The notes under the pieces: model-generated
Told to the model about the DNA's origin: nothing
What the model saw: only the letters and a program-made list of their open reading frames with translations
The model's database searches: none
Position numbers and translations under genes: made by a program
Assembly (NCBI GenBank): GCA_947487765.1
Contig: CANKXO010000002.1
Span: 496,001 to 560,000, forward strand
Length of the DNA stretch: 64,000 nt
Direction: 5' to 3'
Source of the DNA: an uncultured Pseudomonadales bacterium
GTDB lineage: Bacteria; Pseudomonadota; Gammaproteobacteria; Pseudomonadales; Cellvibrionaceae
Part shown: in pieces, positions 34,091 through 42,849 of the stretch
Layout of the letters: each line of letters opens with the position of its first letter
Numbering within the stretch: the first letter of the stretch is position 1

Positions 34091-34546
34091 TTATTCAATC
34101 ATTAATTTTACATTTTTATTATTGCTTTTATTTTTGCGACCAATAGAATATTTAATCTCCATTATATTCTGAGAAACATTAAAATTCACTGACTCAACAA
34201 ATTGATCATTATTATCAAAATTTTTCGAATCAACCGTATTCCCTACTAATGGCTGAATCTTACCATCTCCACAAACATCAAAAGTGGGCTTTCGATCATA
34301 GATTTCAAAAATCTCAGTCTTATCTTGCAAACCTGCAAGTCTTAAAACTAAGAAATATGTATTACTATTTATATTTTTCTGATCAATAACAGCAACGGTA
34401 TCTATTAGTCCCTTACACACATCTACACTTTTATCAGCTTTGGAACAACCAATTAAAACCAAAAAAAATAAAAAAGCCAAATTAATGATACATATTTTCC
34501 AAGATAAATAATTAGCTATTAACATATAAAAAGTAGGCATATCCAT
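34091..34546 (-). CDS. Putative lipoprotein, possible immunity protein of the muramidase
   Basis: 151 residues. N-terminal hydrophobic segment WKICIINLAFLFFLVLIGCS ends in a lipobox (LIGC), giving a lipoprotein of about 115 residues. The second half contains EIFEIYDRKPTFDVCGDG. No family recognised. Starts are ambiguous: ATG at 34546, 34540 or 34525. It follows the other lipoprotein gene by 13 bases and the muramidase gene further up, all on one strand. In this place a periplasmic lipoprotein would suit protection from a peptidoglycan-cutting toxin, but this is inference from context. Confidence 0.6.
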   Translation of the reverse strand: MDMPTFYMLIANYLSWKICIINLAFLFFLVLIGCSKADKSVDVCKGLIDTVAVIDQKNINSNTYFLVLRLAGLQDKTEIFEIYDRKPTFDVCGDGKIQPLVGNTVDSKNFDNNDQFVESVNFNVSQNIMEIKYSIGRKNKSNNKNVKLMIE

Positions 34547-34559
34547 TCTTATTCATGAA

Positions 34560-35174
34560 TCACTTGCCCATCATATTCTGCAATTTTTTAAAAGTAGATG
34601 CTTGCTCGGAAATAATATCATCAGAAGATAATTCTTCATTAACGTACCAAGATTGCTTATCCGCATCGTAACTAACCACTAAACCACCGTTAAATGATGT
34701 ATTTGGAGAACGGTATCCATAAATCAAACCAAGATGTGAACTACTGTTGCCATATGAATTCAATTTCAACTGTCCTATCTCTATAACTCCATCACAAGAC
34801 AAAACTTCTGTAATACCTTCTCCCACAGTCACTAACGCTTGCTCATTTCCTTCACTTTTGAAGACAAGGCCACAGCGAAAACCATTAGGTAAATAAGAGC
34901 TTTGGGGTTCATATCTTACAGGAATAACTTTGAAAGGCGGTTCTAGTGAAATTGACTTAACAAGCGCCGAATTATCGATATACAAAGCTCCAGACTTAGC
35001 CGAGAAAGCATTTTCCAAGACTGTTATATCCGTAGTAGCTTTAATATTAGATTGCTTAACCCCTTTAGGTTCATTTGAATTAGAGCTTTCAACCTGACAA
35101 GAAACAACAACTAAAATTACTAGCGGTAAAAATATCGATAGTGAAAATACATTTTTTTTATAAAGGCAGATCAT
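34560..35174 (-). CDS. Putative lipoprotein, likely immunity protein of the muramidase
   Basis: 204 residues. Signal FSLSIFLPLVILVVVSCQ with lipobox (VVSC) near residue 26; the mature part is about 179 residues with CGLVFKSEGNEQALVTVGEG and YGYRSPNTSFNGGLVVS strand-rich stretches. Two cysteines in the body (FRCGLV, LSCDGV) may pair in the periplasm. No family recognised. It lies 45 bases downstream of the muramidase gene on the same strand, the usual position of an immunity gene. Confidence 0.65.
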   Translation of the reverse strand: MICLYKKNVFSLSIFLPLVILVVVSCQVESSNSNEPKGVKQSNIKATTDITVLENAFSAKSGALYIDNSALVKSISLEPPFKVIPVRYEPQSSYLPNGFRCGLVFKSEGNEQALVTVGEGITEVLSCDGVIEIGQLKLNSYGNSSSHLGLIYGYRSPNTSFNGGLVVSYDADKQSWYVNEELSSDDIISEQASTFKKLQNMMGK

Positions 35175-35219
35175 ATACAGTAATCCTACAGAGATCAGAT
35201 AAATTTAAATGAAAAAACA

Positions 35220-36128
35220 CTAGGGTAACACTCCAAGTGTAGATTTATTATTCGATTTTTTTGCTGCTGTAATAGCTTTTAGCTTTTTATATTCGCTATC
35301 CATTTTAGTATCGTACTGATTTTTTGCATATCCTTTACCATTATAGTAACGGGCAAACTTCTTCCATTTTTTATTCTGTATTGCGTCTAACAAATTTTTA
35401 TCATTTTTAATAAAGGTTCCAAAAGCGTCTAAATTCTCTTTCTCACCACTCATCAAGCCTTTCACAAAATCAAATATTGTGGCGTACCCTGCTTGCTTAT
35501 AATTTTTACCCATTATTTGAAAACTCCCCCATGAGGCTGACTTCAAAGCAGCCTTTTCATTTAGCACCGCTGCACGATATAACTTTGGGTATTGCTGAGA
35601 AAATCGACCATATCCACCTGGAGAGCCCGATATATCTGGGTGAGTAGGCGTATATTTACCAAGAGTAAGATCTCTAAAATAGTGCCTTTCAAATAAAATG
35701 GTAGGTCTACCCATAGAATCCCACGCCCCCATTTTTGTTTCGACTTCAGCAACAGATTTAATCGCTTCTATTTCACAACTCAGTAAGGTGGCTACTTTGC
35801 TGTAATCAGCATCCGTTAACTTACTTGTATTAACATTGAAACATACATTAAAAATAGGATGTTTTGGTTGAGGGATACGTGTGATATTTAACCTACTAAG
35901 CGTAAAGCCATTAGGGTCAACCCGACCATCTGGCTTGCTGAGGGAACAGGCTTTTTTCTGGAACAAAGCTATTGCTTCACCTAAGATTTTATCGTATTTC
36001 CCTGTGGGCTTTATCACATGAGGATGTACCCACCCCTTATGCCAAGACATTAACTGTTGTACAACAAGTACATCTTTCGAATCGTTTTTACCGCCTTTAC
36101 CTACACTACCAGATATTTTTTTGGCCAT
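35220..36128 (-). CDS. N-acetylmuramidase (DUF3380-type) with N-terminal effector-like domain
   Basis: 302 residues. From about residue 100 it is an N-acetylmuramidase domain: catalytic glutamate in SVAEVETKMGAW (Glu128/130), ILFERHYFRDLT, and SASWGSFQIMGKNYKQAGY (residues 198-216). These enzymes cut the glycan backbone of peptidoglycan. Residues 6-75 (GSVGKGGKNDSKDVLVVQQL ... KPDGRVDPNG) resemble a peptidoglycan-binding domain and match the N-terminus of the hydrolase at 38241. No Sec signal is present, so export needs a special route such as type VI secretion or phage-type lysis. A GGAGAGG ribosome site precedes the ATG. Two lipoprotein genes follow. Confidence 0.85.
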   Translation of the reverse strand: MAKKISGSVGKGGKNDSKDVLVVQQLMSWHKGWVHPHVIKPTGKYDKILGEAIALFQKKACSLSKPDGRVDPNGFTLSRLNITRIPQPKHPIFNVCFNVNTSKLTDADYSKVATLLSCEIEAIKSVAEVETKMGAWDSMGRPTILFERHYFRDLTLGKYTPTHPDISGSPGGYGRFSQQYPKLYRAAVLNEKAALKSASWGSFQIMGKNYKQAGYATIFDFVKGLMSGEKENLDAFGTFIKNDKNLLDAIQNKKWKKFARYYNGKGYAKNQYDTKMDSEYKKLKAITAAKKSNNKSTLGVLP

Positions 36129-36531
36129 TATTAAGCCTCTCCTTTACAAGTTAGTATTTGGCTATTCTGAGTTTTTAGCTAACAAGCATTGAGATGATAA
36201 TAGAAGGGCACTATAGATATTACGCTCCTTATATTCCTATCCCGGTGTTTTGCTTTTTATTGATTGAGCTTTTTACCATAAGACATGATTTTAGTAATTA
36301 GCGATGATTAAATTTGCGTGTAGGATCACAGAAAACACTTATAGATGAAACATTACGTGCCACCACCTAGCATTAAGAATGGCAATAATGATCGTCTAGT
36401 AGACATAACAATTGGTATCTACGCCTCTTATCGAAATCAAAACAGCAAGCTCGATGAAGTTCTAAACATCAAGTCGTTATAGCCTGTCGACTCATAAAGT
36501 TTATATCACAATAAATGTATAGGAGCATTTC
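36129..36531. other. Intergenic region between the muramidase gene and the NTF2-like gene; possible 45-residue ORF
   Basis: 403 bases. On the plus strand a 45-codon frame (36345-36482, starting MKHYVPPPSIKNG) looks somewhat protein-like but has no ribosome site. It could be a gene remnant. The promoter of the muramidase gene must lie at the left and that of the next gene at the right. No clear consensus was found. Confidence 0.35.
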
Positions 36532-37062
36532 ATGGCAGCAGCGACAAGCTTTCTTTTCTCTAAAATGTACAAGGTTTGTACATATATTGGATTCATTACC
36601 GTCTTATTGAGTCAAACCGCTACTGCAGCAGATGGGGACGTAACACTTGAAAGTGGTGTAGAACCTCATGGAAAAATTGATGCACTTTACCAAAATATTT
36701 CTAAATCATTTTCAGACTTAAGCTCAAAAGACATTTCCGAAATCTACACAAAAGATGCGTTCTATTTAACCCCTGAATCACCACTTATTACCGGGATTGA
36801 TGATATAGGTGCTGAGTGGGAGGATTGGTTTTCTTGGATGAGAGCAGGCAAAGGAACACTTACTATAAATTTTAGAATTATTGCACGCGAAGTTTACGGT
36901 GATGCATTAGGGTACGATATCGGATATTTTACAACCATACAGCAACGCCCTGATGGGGAAAATCAAACCTATGAAGGGAAGTTTATTACTGTCACCCAAA
37001 AACAAGCAAACGGCCAATGGCGTTTTACAGCTGATACCTATAATATGCTTAAGAAAGAGTAA
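36532..37062 (+). CDS. Exported SnoaL/NTF2-like protein (DUF4440-type)
   Basis: 176 residues. Signal peptide (about 33 residues, hydrophobic core CTYIGFITVLLSQTATA, cleavage near TAA-DG). The rest is one NTF2-like cone: IDALYQNISKSFSDLSSKDI then SEIYTKDAFYLTPESPLITG, ending GKFITVTQKQANGQWRFTAD. Such domains bind small ligands or act as isomerases or hydrolases; no catalytic residues can be named. A good ribosome site (AGGAG) lies 7 bases before the ATG. It is 30 bases upstream of the AraC gene, so both may be one transcript. Confidence 0.8.
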   Translation: MAAATSFLFSKMYKVCTYIGFITVLLSQTATAADGDVTLESGVEPHGKIDALYQNISKSFSDLSSKDISEIYTKDAFYLTPESPLITGIDDIGAEWEDWFSWMRAGKGTLTINFRIIAREVYGDALGYDIGYFTTIQQRPDGENQTYEGKFITVTQKQANGQWRFTADTYNMLKKE

Positions 37063-37092
37063 TAAATATTCAGGTCACAGGAATGATTACCG

Positions 37093-38025
37093 GTGAAATC
37101 ACTATCACGTCGGGCACATCAGCGTCATCGTTTGAATCGCGTTTGGGATTTTGCCTATTCACATATTGCTGATGAGCTTGACCTTGACAAGTTTGCAGAT
37201 ATTGCGTCTTTATCGAAGTTTCACTTTGCACGTGTTTTTAACGAACACTTTCGCGAATCTCCTATACAGTTTTTATGGAGAATACGATTAGAAAGAGCCG
37301 CACGAAATTTAATTTACCAGCCGAATGAATCCATCACTCAAATTGCATTAGATGCTGGGTTTTCAAACCCTCAGTCTTTCAGTCAAGTTTTTCAAAAACG
37401 CTTTCATATCTCGCCTCGCGCGTTCAAAAAATACAATTCGGTGGCAACAAGAAACCATTCACAACGCCAACGTCCAGAAGCTATTGTTGACTGGCCTGCT
37501 ATAGAAGTCCCTCAAATGGAGTGGGCCGAACTACCTGTTCGTATAGAAGTCAGACCGGAATACCGAGTGGCTTATATTCGCCATATTGGACCTTATATTG
37601 GAGAGCACTGCAGGATACCCAAAACCCATAGACTCCTTGAAGATTGGGCAAGAAAACACAACCTGCTGAATGACAATACCGTTGGTATCTCTTTGTGTCC
37701 AGATCATTCAGCGTTTACCCCTTCCAACCATTGTATTTACGATGCAGGCATAGCAGTACCTGACGATTTCCCCGAAGATGAAATTGTTAGTATTCAAACA
37801 ATACCTGGTGGGACATATGCGGTGTTAAAAGTAAAATGTGAAGCCGAAAAAATGGAGTATGTGTGGGAATGGCTAACATCCGTCTGGCTACCTTCCAGTG
37901 GTAAAACTCGAGAAGTTGTCCCTTCTTATGAATATTACCTTCCAACCCACAATCAATCTATCGACCCTCAAAATGGCGTAGAACTGTGTATAAAGCTCAA
38001 ACCCAAACGGATATATATCCCATAA
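37093..38025 (+). CDS. AraC family regulator with GyrI-like ligand domain
   Basis: 310 residues. AraC HTH pair at the N-terminus: LDKFADIASLSKFHFARVFN then EHFRESPIQFLWRIRLERAA and the second HTH SITQIALDAGFSNPQSFSQV followed by FQKRFHISPRAFKK. The C-terminal half (about residues 155-308) is a GyrI/SOUL-like small-molecule domain with VRPEYRVAYIRHIGPY and IPGGTYAVLKVKC. Such proteins (Rob/DhaR-like) respond to drugs or metabolites. Starts at a GTG; AGGA lies 10 bases upstream. Sits between the two peptidoglycan-hydrolase clusters. Confidence 0.88.
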   Translation: MKSLSRRAHQRHRLNRVWDFAYSHIADELDLDKFADIASLSKFHFARVFNEHFRESPIQFLWRIRLERAARNLIYQPNESITQIALDAGFSNPQSFSQVFQKRFHISPRAFKKYNSVATRNHSQRQRPEAIVDWPAIEVPQMEWAELPVRIEVRPEYRVAYIRHIGPYIGEHCRIPKTHRLLEDWARKHNLLNDNTVGISLCPDHSAFTPSNHCIYDAGIAVPDDFPEDEIVSIQTIPGGTYAVLKVKCEAEKMEYVWEWLTSVWLPSSGKTREVVPSYEYYLPTHNQSIDPQNGVELCIKLKPKRIYIP

Positions 38026-38240
38026 CATTGAAAAAAATACCATATTTAGAAAACCTTTATTTAGCATCTAACTCACTTATTCCTCTCAATTTCCCTGCCC
38101 CTGATAGACTGCCATCTCACCGCCCAAGTGACACAGATCACACCAACATAATAAAAATTACGTTACATTTTGCTTAGCTAGCTATTTCAGGAATTAGCAG
38201 GATTTACAACTCTTTTATTAGCAAGGAAATGGAGTCAATA

Positions 38241-39161
38241 ATGCGAAAACTCTTATTACAGGGTTCCGTTGGTAAAGGCGGTCAGAATTCAGCCAACGAT
38301 GTTAAACTCGTTAGAGCCCTTTTAAATGTGTACCTTCGTACACAAAGCAAAACAGCTTTATCAATGGCTGATAAAAGTGATACTACTTTGGAACAAGCCA
38401 TTCACGATTTTCAAGCCACTGCCTTGAAAGCACCTAAGCCCGATTCTCGCGTAGACCCACGAGGCAAAACCGTTAACACTCTAAAAGATACTCTGCGCAA
38501 GGTATTTCAACCGGTTTCGTTTAAGCGCCCTACATATGGCATCGTCACTTGGGATTCTGAAGGCACCGAAGGTGGCTTTTACCATAGCCGAAAATTACAT
38601 GTCCCCAGCAATTATTCTGGCCTGACTATTGGCAGAGGTTATGATTGCTCACAAAAGACTCCAGGCAAAATCGCTGCCGATTTAACCACTGCTGGCCTCG
38701 CTACTGCTAAAGTGGCAATACTTAAAAAAGTGGCTGGCTTACGTGGTGTTAGAGCAGAACGGTTTGTTATTGATAATGACTTATTGGATTATCAAATTAC
38801 ACACCCTATGCAGCAGGCATTGTTTAAGATTAGTTTTGGTTATGAAGAAAAACAGGCCAAAAGATTAGCCAATAATACCGACAACACTCAACTTTACGGA
38901 AAAACTGACTGGGCAAAACTGAACCCCTATATCAAAGACCTTGTAGTGGATTTAAAATATAGAGGAGATTATAAAAAGTCCTCATGGAATTTTATTCAGC
39001 AATCAGTAGCTAACAACGATATTGCAACTTTTAAGAAATTGATACAAGATAAAAGCAAATGGCCTAATGTACCTTTAGATCGCTTTAAACGGCGCAGCGA
39101 TTACATTTCGAAAGCTATTATTCCTGCAAAAACTAAAACTACGTCAAAATTAACCCCTTAA
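38241..39161 (+). CDS. Pesticin/T4-lysozyme-like peptidoglycan hydrolase with shared N-terminal domain
   Basis: 306 residues from the ATG at 38241 (GGAG 6 bases upstream; an ATG at 38229 has poor spacing). Residues 8-75 (GSVGKGGQNSANDVKLVRAL ... KPDSRVDPRG) match the N-terminus of the muramidase at 35220. The C-terminal part has the T4-lysozyme/pesticin pattern: glutamate in DSEGTEGGFY (Glu107 or Glu110), then the segment VPSNYSGLTIGRGYDCSQ with the family Thr-x-Gly (Thr129). It should cleave the glycan chain. No Sec signal. Followed closely by two paralogous exported genes and an M23 peptidase gene in the same operon. Confidence 0.75.
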   Translation: MRKLLLQGSVGKGGQNSANDVKLVRALLNVYLRTQSKTALSMADKSDTTLEQAIHDFQATALKAPKPDSRVDPRGKTVNTLKDTLRKVFQPVSFKRPTYGIVTWDSEGTEGGFYHSRKLHVPSNYSGLTIGRGYDCSQKTPGKIAADLTTAGLATAKVAILKKVAGLRGVRAERFVIDNDLLDYQITHPMQQALFKISFGYEEKQAKRLANNTDNTQLYGKTDWAKLNPYIKDLVVDLKYRGDYKKSSWNFIQQSVANNDIATFKKLIQDKSKWPNVPLDRFKRRSDYISKAIIPAKTKTTSKLTP

Positions 39162-39170
39162 GCCATTCTT

Positions 39171-39611
39171 ATGAAAAAAATATTACTCTTAATTTCCGCT
39201 TTAACTTTTATTTCCTGTGTCAATGCTACGTCACTACAGTCTTCAATGCCGCTATCAATCAACGACATACATGTAGAACGGGTTAGAAATGAAATTATAC
39301 GGGTAATTAAATACAATACTTCCATATTGCCACGTATTGATATTGAGCGAATAGCAACTCCAAAACTTAAGTTGCTTGAATTAAAGGTCATAGATTCCAT
39401 CACTTTAACTACAGGTGAAAAACTGCCCTTTAATGATGAAATTTCAGGTGTTTTTAGCAACAAAATTACTATTAAAGATACAACTATCCACATTCCTTTT
39501 GAGTACTTTCCTGCCAGAGGCGACAGTTTTTTAGTCGATTGCAAGATAGAAATCGAAGAAACTCGGTTTTCTCCTATGAATTGTGTCCGTAAAGAAAGAC
39601 CCTATGAGTAA
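39171..39611 (+). CDS. Exported/lipoprotein immunity candidate, copy 1
   Basis: 146 residues. Signal KKILLLISALTFISCVNA has a cysteine that could be lipidated (FISC), then about 125 residues. It shares its whole length with the next gene: LSINDIHVERVRNEIIR, TPKLKLLELK, IPFEYFPARGDSFLVDC, FSPMNCVRKERPYE have direct counterparts there. Two cysteines conserved between the copies could form a disulfide. The gene starts 9 bases after the hydrolase stop. By position it would neutralise that hydrolase in the periplasm. Confidence 0.7.
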   Translation: MKKILLLISALTFISCVNATSLQSSMPLSINDIHVERVRNEIIRVIKYNTSILPRIDIERIATPKLKLLELKVIDSITLTTGEKLPFNDEISGVFSNKITIKDTTIHIPFEYFPARGDSFLVDCKIEIEETRFSPMNCVRKERPYE

Positions 39612-40056
39612 ATTTTTTCTATTAGTATCAGTTTTACTTTGTGTCTCTTGTGTCCAAGCAAACCCTCCTGTTATTAAATCTTCAATTCCTTTATCTGTGG
39701 ACACTGTAGAAGTGCATAGAGTGAGAGAACAACTTATACGTATTATTGTTCACAATCCTGCATTTTTAACCCAAATAGAAATAGAACGATTAGTAACACC
39801 TGAACTTAAATTGCTAGAGAAACAAACTATTAGCTCTATTACTTTGAATACAGGTGAGAAACTAAGTTTTACCGACAATGTAACTGGCGTTTATTCAAAA
39901 GAAATCTCTATAGACGGCACAGATATCAGCATTCCTTTCGAATACTTTCCTGCTAGGGGCCAGGGGGTTTTGGTCGATTGCACACTAGAAATTGGGGAAA
40001 CACAATTTTCTCCTATGGATTGCGTGCGTAAAGACAGGTCCTATGAGCAATTCTAA
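39604..40056 (+). CDS. Exported/lipoprotein immunity candidate, copy 2 (paralogue)
   Basis: 150 residues from the ATG at 39604, which overlaps the stop of copy 1 (ATGAGTAA). Signal SKFFLLVSVLLCVSCVQA has the potential lipobox VSC. Matches copy 1 along its length (LSVDTVEVHRVREQLIR, TPELKLLEKQ, IPFEYFPARGQGVLVDC, FSPMDCVRKDRSYEQ), so the pair arose by tandem duplication. The gene overlaps the M23 peptidase start by 14 bases. The longer frame from 39583 is inside copy 1 and is rejected. Confidence 0.7.
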   Translation: MSKFFLLVSVLLCVSCVQANPPVIKSSIPLSVDTVEVHRVREQLIRIIVHNPAFLTQIEIERLVTPELKLLEKQTISSITLNTGEKLSFTDNVTGVYSKEISIDGTDISIPFEYFPARGQGVLVDCTLEIGETQFSPMDCVRKDRSYEQF

Positions 40057-40609
40057 ATCTATCACCTCTTTCTATAGCGATAAATTTCGTTCTATTTCGA
40101 AACGTAAGATTGCACTTTTTATTTTTACTCTATTTTTATTGATTGGTTTTTTCGTTCCCGAACCCAAATTTATTCCTGTCTCGGGGGCTTCTAAAAACGA
40201 CTGGAATAAAGATTCATTTTGGTTTGAACCATGGGGTGCTTCCATTACACACAAGGGCATTGATATTTTTGGTGATAAAGGCACCCCCCTACTCGCCTCA
40301 AGTCATTTACTGATTATTTATACTGGGGAATTAAGCCGGGGCGGGAAAATTATTATTGGCCTTGGCCCTAAGTGGCGCTTACACTATTTCGCCCATCTAG
40401 ACTCAATCAGTGTAAACTCAGGTAATACTGTAAAAGCCGGCACTGTTATTGGTGCTATAGGTGATACAGGTAATGCGCTGGGTAAGCCTGCACATTTACA
40501 CTACTCTATTGTTACCCTACTGCCTTATATATGGAAGATCGATAATTCAACCCAAGGCTATAAAAAAGCCTTTTATTTGAACCCCCAAAATTATTTGCTA
40601 AATCAATGA
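40043..40609 (+). CDS. M23 family metallopeptidase, membrane-anchored
   Basis: 188 residues. One N-terminal membrane helix (KIALFIFTLFLLIGFFV, residues about 22-38) anchors a periplasmic LytM domain. Zinc ligands: His and Asp in HKGIDIFGDKGTP, and the HxH in PAHLHYSI; YFAHLDSISVNSG is the usual loop. It should cleave peptide bridges in peptidoglycan or act on envelope proteins. Starts at 40043, overlapping the previous gene, so all four genes 38241-40609 are one operon. Its link with a toxin/immunity pair is unusual: it could be a third weapon or a cell-wall-trimming helper. Confidence 0.85.
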   Translation: MSNSKSITSFYSDKFRSISKRKIALFIFTLFLLIGFFVPEPKFIPVSGASKNDWNKDSFWFEPWGASITHKGIDIFGDKGTPLLASSHLLIIYTGELSRGGKIIIGLGPKWRLHYFAHLDSISVNSGNTVKAGTVIGAIGDTGNALGKPAHLHYSIVTLLPYIWKIDNSTQGYKKAFYLNPQNYLLNQ

Positions 40610-40656
40610 TGATGAATCAATTTTACGAGCAGACAGTTAGATTGACAGCTATACTT

Positions 40657-41721
40657 TTACCGGTTTTTCGAGAGCAGAAAAAAACCAAATAAAAAGCAAA
40701 CACCTATCGGTATTAGTACTGCAACTAATGGTGAAAAGCCATACACAAGGCTAATCGGCCCCAGTAGTTTTTGTGTCAGCTGGAAAATAATCCCCACCAC
40801 TACGCCACTGAATATACGGTAACCCATAGTTACTTCGCGCAATGGCCCAAAAATAAACGAAACAGCAATAATTACTAAGCTGATAATAGCCAAAGGCTGT
40901 AAGGTTTTATTCCAGAACGACAGCTGATAACGGCCACTATCGATGTTTTGTTGTTTAAGATAATCAATATATTGGTGCAACTTACTGATCGATAAATTAT
41001 CAGAGTTTTGCACGAGTATCGCCAGTAAAGCAGGCGAAAGCTCTACATCCCAGCGTCGAACAGGATAGGTCTTTTTCTCTACGCTATCGACCCCAATGAC
41101 GGTTTCGGTAATATTTTCTTCCTGCCAATGGCCATTAATATAAATAGCTGACTCTGCAAAGCTGGTGGTTTTTAATTCATTGCTTTCATCAAAGCTATAT
41201 CGTGTCACCCCCAACAACTTCCCATTGGCCTGCACACTGTTGAAGTGCATAAATTCATTACCTTCACGATTCCATAAGCCACTGCGCGAAGAGAGTGCCG
41301 TTTTTACACCTTCCAATTTTAATGAACGACGGTTTTCGGCATATTGCTCAGAAACAGGGATCACATACTCTGCCAGCACTAAGACGATAGCAACCAGCAA
41401 TAAAATCGGTTTAATAATGGAGAAGGTAATACGCAATAAGCTCACACCCGCTGCACGCATGGTAATCAATTCACTAGTGGATGCTAGGCTACCCAAACCA
41501 ATTAAGCCACCCACTAAAGCAGCAAAGGGCATATAACGATAAATACTTACAGGTAAGCTTAAGCCAACGTATATCATGACTTCTGTAAAGTTATAGTTAT
41601 CAGTTATTTTATCGAGTTCATCAATAAACTTGGCTAGCAAGTCCAAAGCACAAATAACCAATAGCACCATTAACACAGAGGACAAGATGGTGCTAAATAA
41701 ATAGCGGTTCAGTAAACGCAT
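40657..41721 (-). CDS. lptG: LPS export permease LptG
   Basis: 354 residues. One of the two membrane subunits of the LptB2FG extractor that takes lipopolysaccharide out of the inner membrane. Starts MRLLNRYLFSTILSSVLMVL, with three N-terminal helices, a periplasmic jellyroll (about residues 130-260, SRSGLWNREGNEFMHFNSV) and three C-terminal helices. It directly follows lptF: the lptF stop and lptG start abut at 41721/41722. Length and ends are normal. Confidence 0.94.
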   Translation of the reverse strand: MRLLNRYLFSTILSSVLMVLLVICALDLLAKFIDELDKITDNYNFTEVMIYVGLSLPVSIYRYMPFAALVGGLIGLGSLASTSELITMRAAGVSLLRITFSIIKPILLLVAIVLVLAEYVIPVSEQYAENRRSLKLEGVKTALSSRSGLWNREGNEFMHFNSVQANGKLLGVTRYSFDESNELKTTSFAESAIYINGHWQEENITETVIGVDSVEKKTYPVRRWDVELSPALLAILVQNSDNLSISKLHQYIDYLKQQNIDSGRYQLSFWNKTLQPLAIISLVIIAVSFIFGPLREVTMGYRIFSGVVVGIIFQLTQKLLGPISLVYGFSPLVAVLIPIGVCFLFGFFLLSKNR

Positions 41722-42849
41722 TTATGCACTCTCTTTTTTCTTTACAGAAGCTATCAGCCAGCGTCTTAATGCACCTGTGCGCAAACCAAATAGTAAAAGG
41801 CCAATAACAAAAAATAAACCATGTACGGCCCACAAACCAACCGTTGGAGAAACGCTTTCTTCTTCAATCGCCCCACGTGCTGCATTCAATAATACTAGAT
41901 AAATTAAATATAAAAGGATGGCCGGAAACAACATCACGTAGCGACCACGACGCGGTGTGGTGTAGCTCATGGTGACACCCAATAGAGTGATAATAATAAT
42001 TAGAATTGGCGTCGATAGGCGCCATTGCAATGCAGCTTGAGCCTCTGGCTGCTCCATTCCGAATAAGTCTGCAGTTGGGCGAGTATTGATTTTATCCGAG
42101 CCGAGCTCGATAGTTTCGGCTTCAGGTAATTCTTGAGCGAAGTTGTCGAAATAGGTAATCCGGTAATTGATATCGCCTGGTCGTCCTTGGTAACGAACAC
42201 CGTCATTTAATTGTAAATAGCGCTGTTGATACTCTGGATGATCAACACGTTCAGCTGATTCAGCTCGCACGGTAATCACATCCTCATTGGCAGCAACGCC
42301 CATGGTTGCGACAAAAACACTTTCGAGCTGCTTGTCTTTACCCTGGTTTTCAACATAGCTAACCAATTTACCGCTACGGGATACTTGAAAGCGCCCCGGT
42401 TTTAACACTTCTAATTCACTGCGATTTTTTTGCTGCTCAATTATTTGCTCCGCTTTTTCTAACCCCAATGGAGTCAACCATAAGCTACAGGCACCAACCA
42501 CAATGGACACAAATACAGCGGGCACTAAAGTATAGGCCAATAATCGCTTCTGGCTCATACCGCAGGAGGATAAAACGGTCATCTCCTGTTCAGCATATAA
42601 GCGCCCATAAGCCATCAAAATTGCCACCATAAACCCCAACGGTACAATCAATTCTAAGAAGCCGGGTAAGCGGTAGTACATGATGGCAAGTAATACGGCA
42701 GGGTCAAATTTACCCGCAGCAGCCTCAGCCAGATATTTAACAAAGCGGCCACTCATAATCACCACCATTAATACCAGTGTCACAGCAATGGTGGTTTGTA
42801 ATACTTCGCGAGATAAATAACGCAGAATAATCATGCAGTGGGTCGTCAT
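41722..42849 (-). CDS. lptF: LPS export permease LptF
   Basis: 375 residues; the family start is the inner methionine at 42834 (MIILRYLSREVLQTT), so the first five residues may not be made. LptF pairs with LptG to form the membrane channel of the LPS extractor. Three N-terminal helices, then the jellyroll with ELEVLKPGRFQVSRSGKLVS, FDNFAQELPE region, and the C-terminal LQWRLSTPILIIIITLLGV helices. Divergent from pepA across 327 bases, the same arrangement as in Pseudomonas. Confidence 0.95.
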   Translation of the reverse strand: MTTHCMIILRYLSREVLQTTIAVTLVLMVVIMSGRFVKYLAEAAAGKFDPAVLLAIMYYRLPGFLELIVPLGFMVAILMAYGRLYAEQEMTVLSSCGMSQKRLLAYTLVPAVFVSIVVGACSLWLTPLGLEKAEQIIEQQKNRSELEVLKPGRFQVSRSGKLVSYVENQGKDKQLESVFVATMGVAANEDVITVRAESAERVDHPEYQQRYLQLNDGVRYQGRPGDINYRITYFDNFAQELPEAETIELGSDKINTRPTADLFGMEQPEAQAALQWRLSTPILIIIITLLGVTMSYTTPRRGRYVMLFPAILLYLIYLVLLNAARGAIEEESVSPTVGLWAVHGLFFVIGLLLFGLRTGALRRWLIASVKKKESA

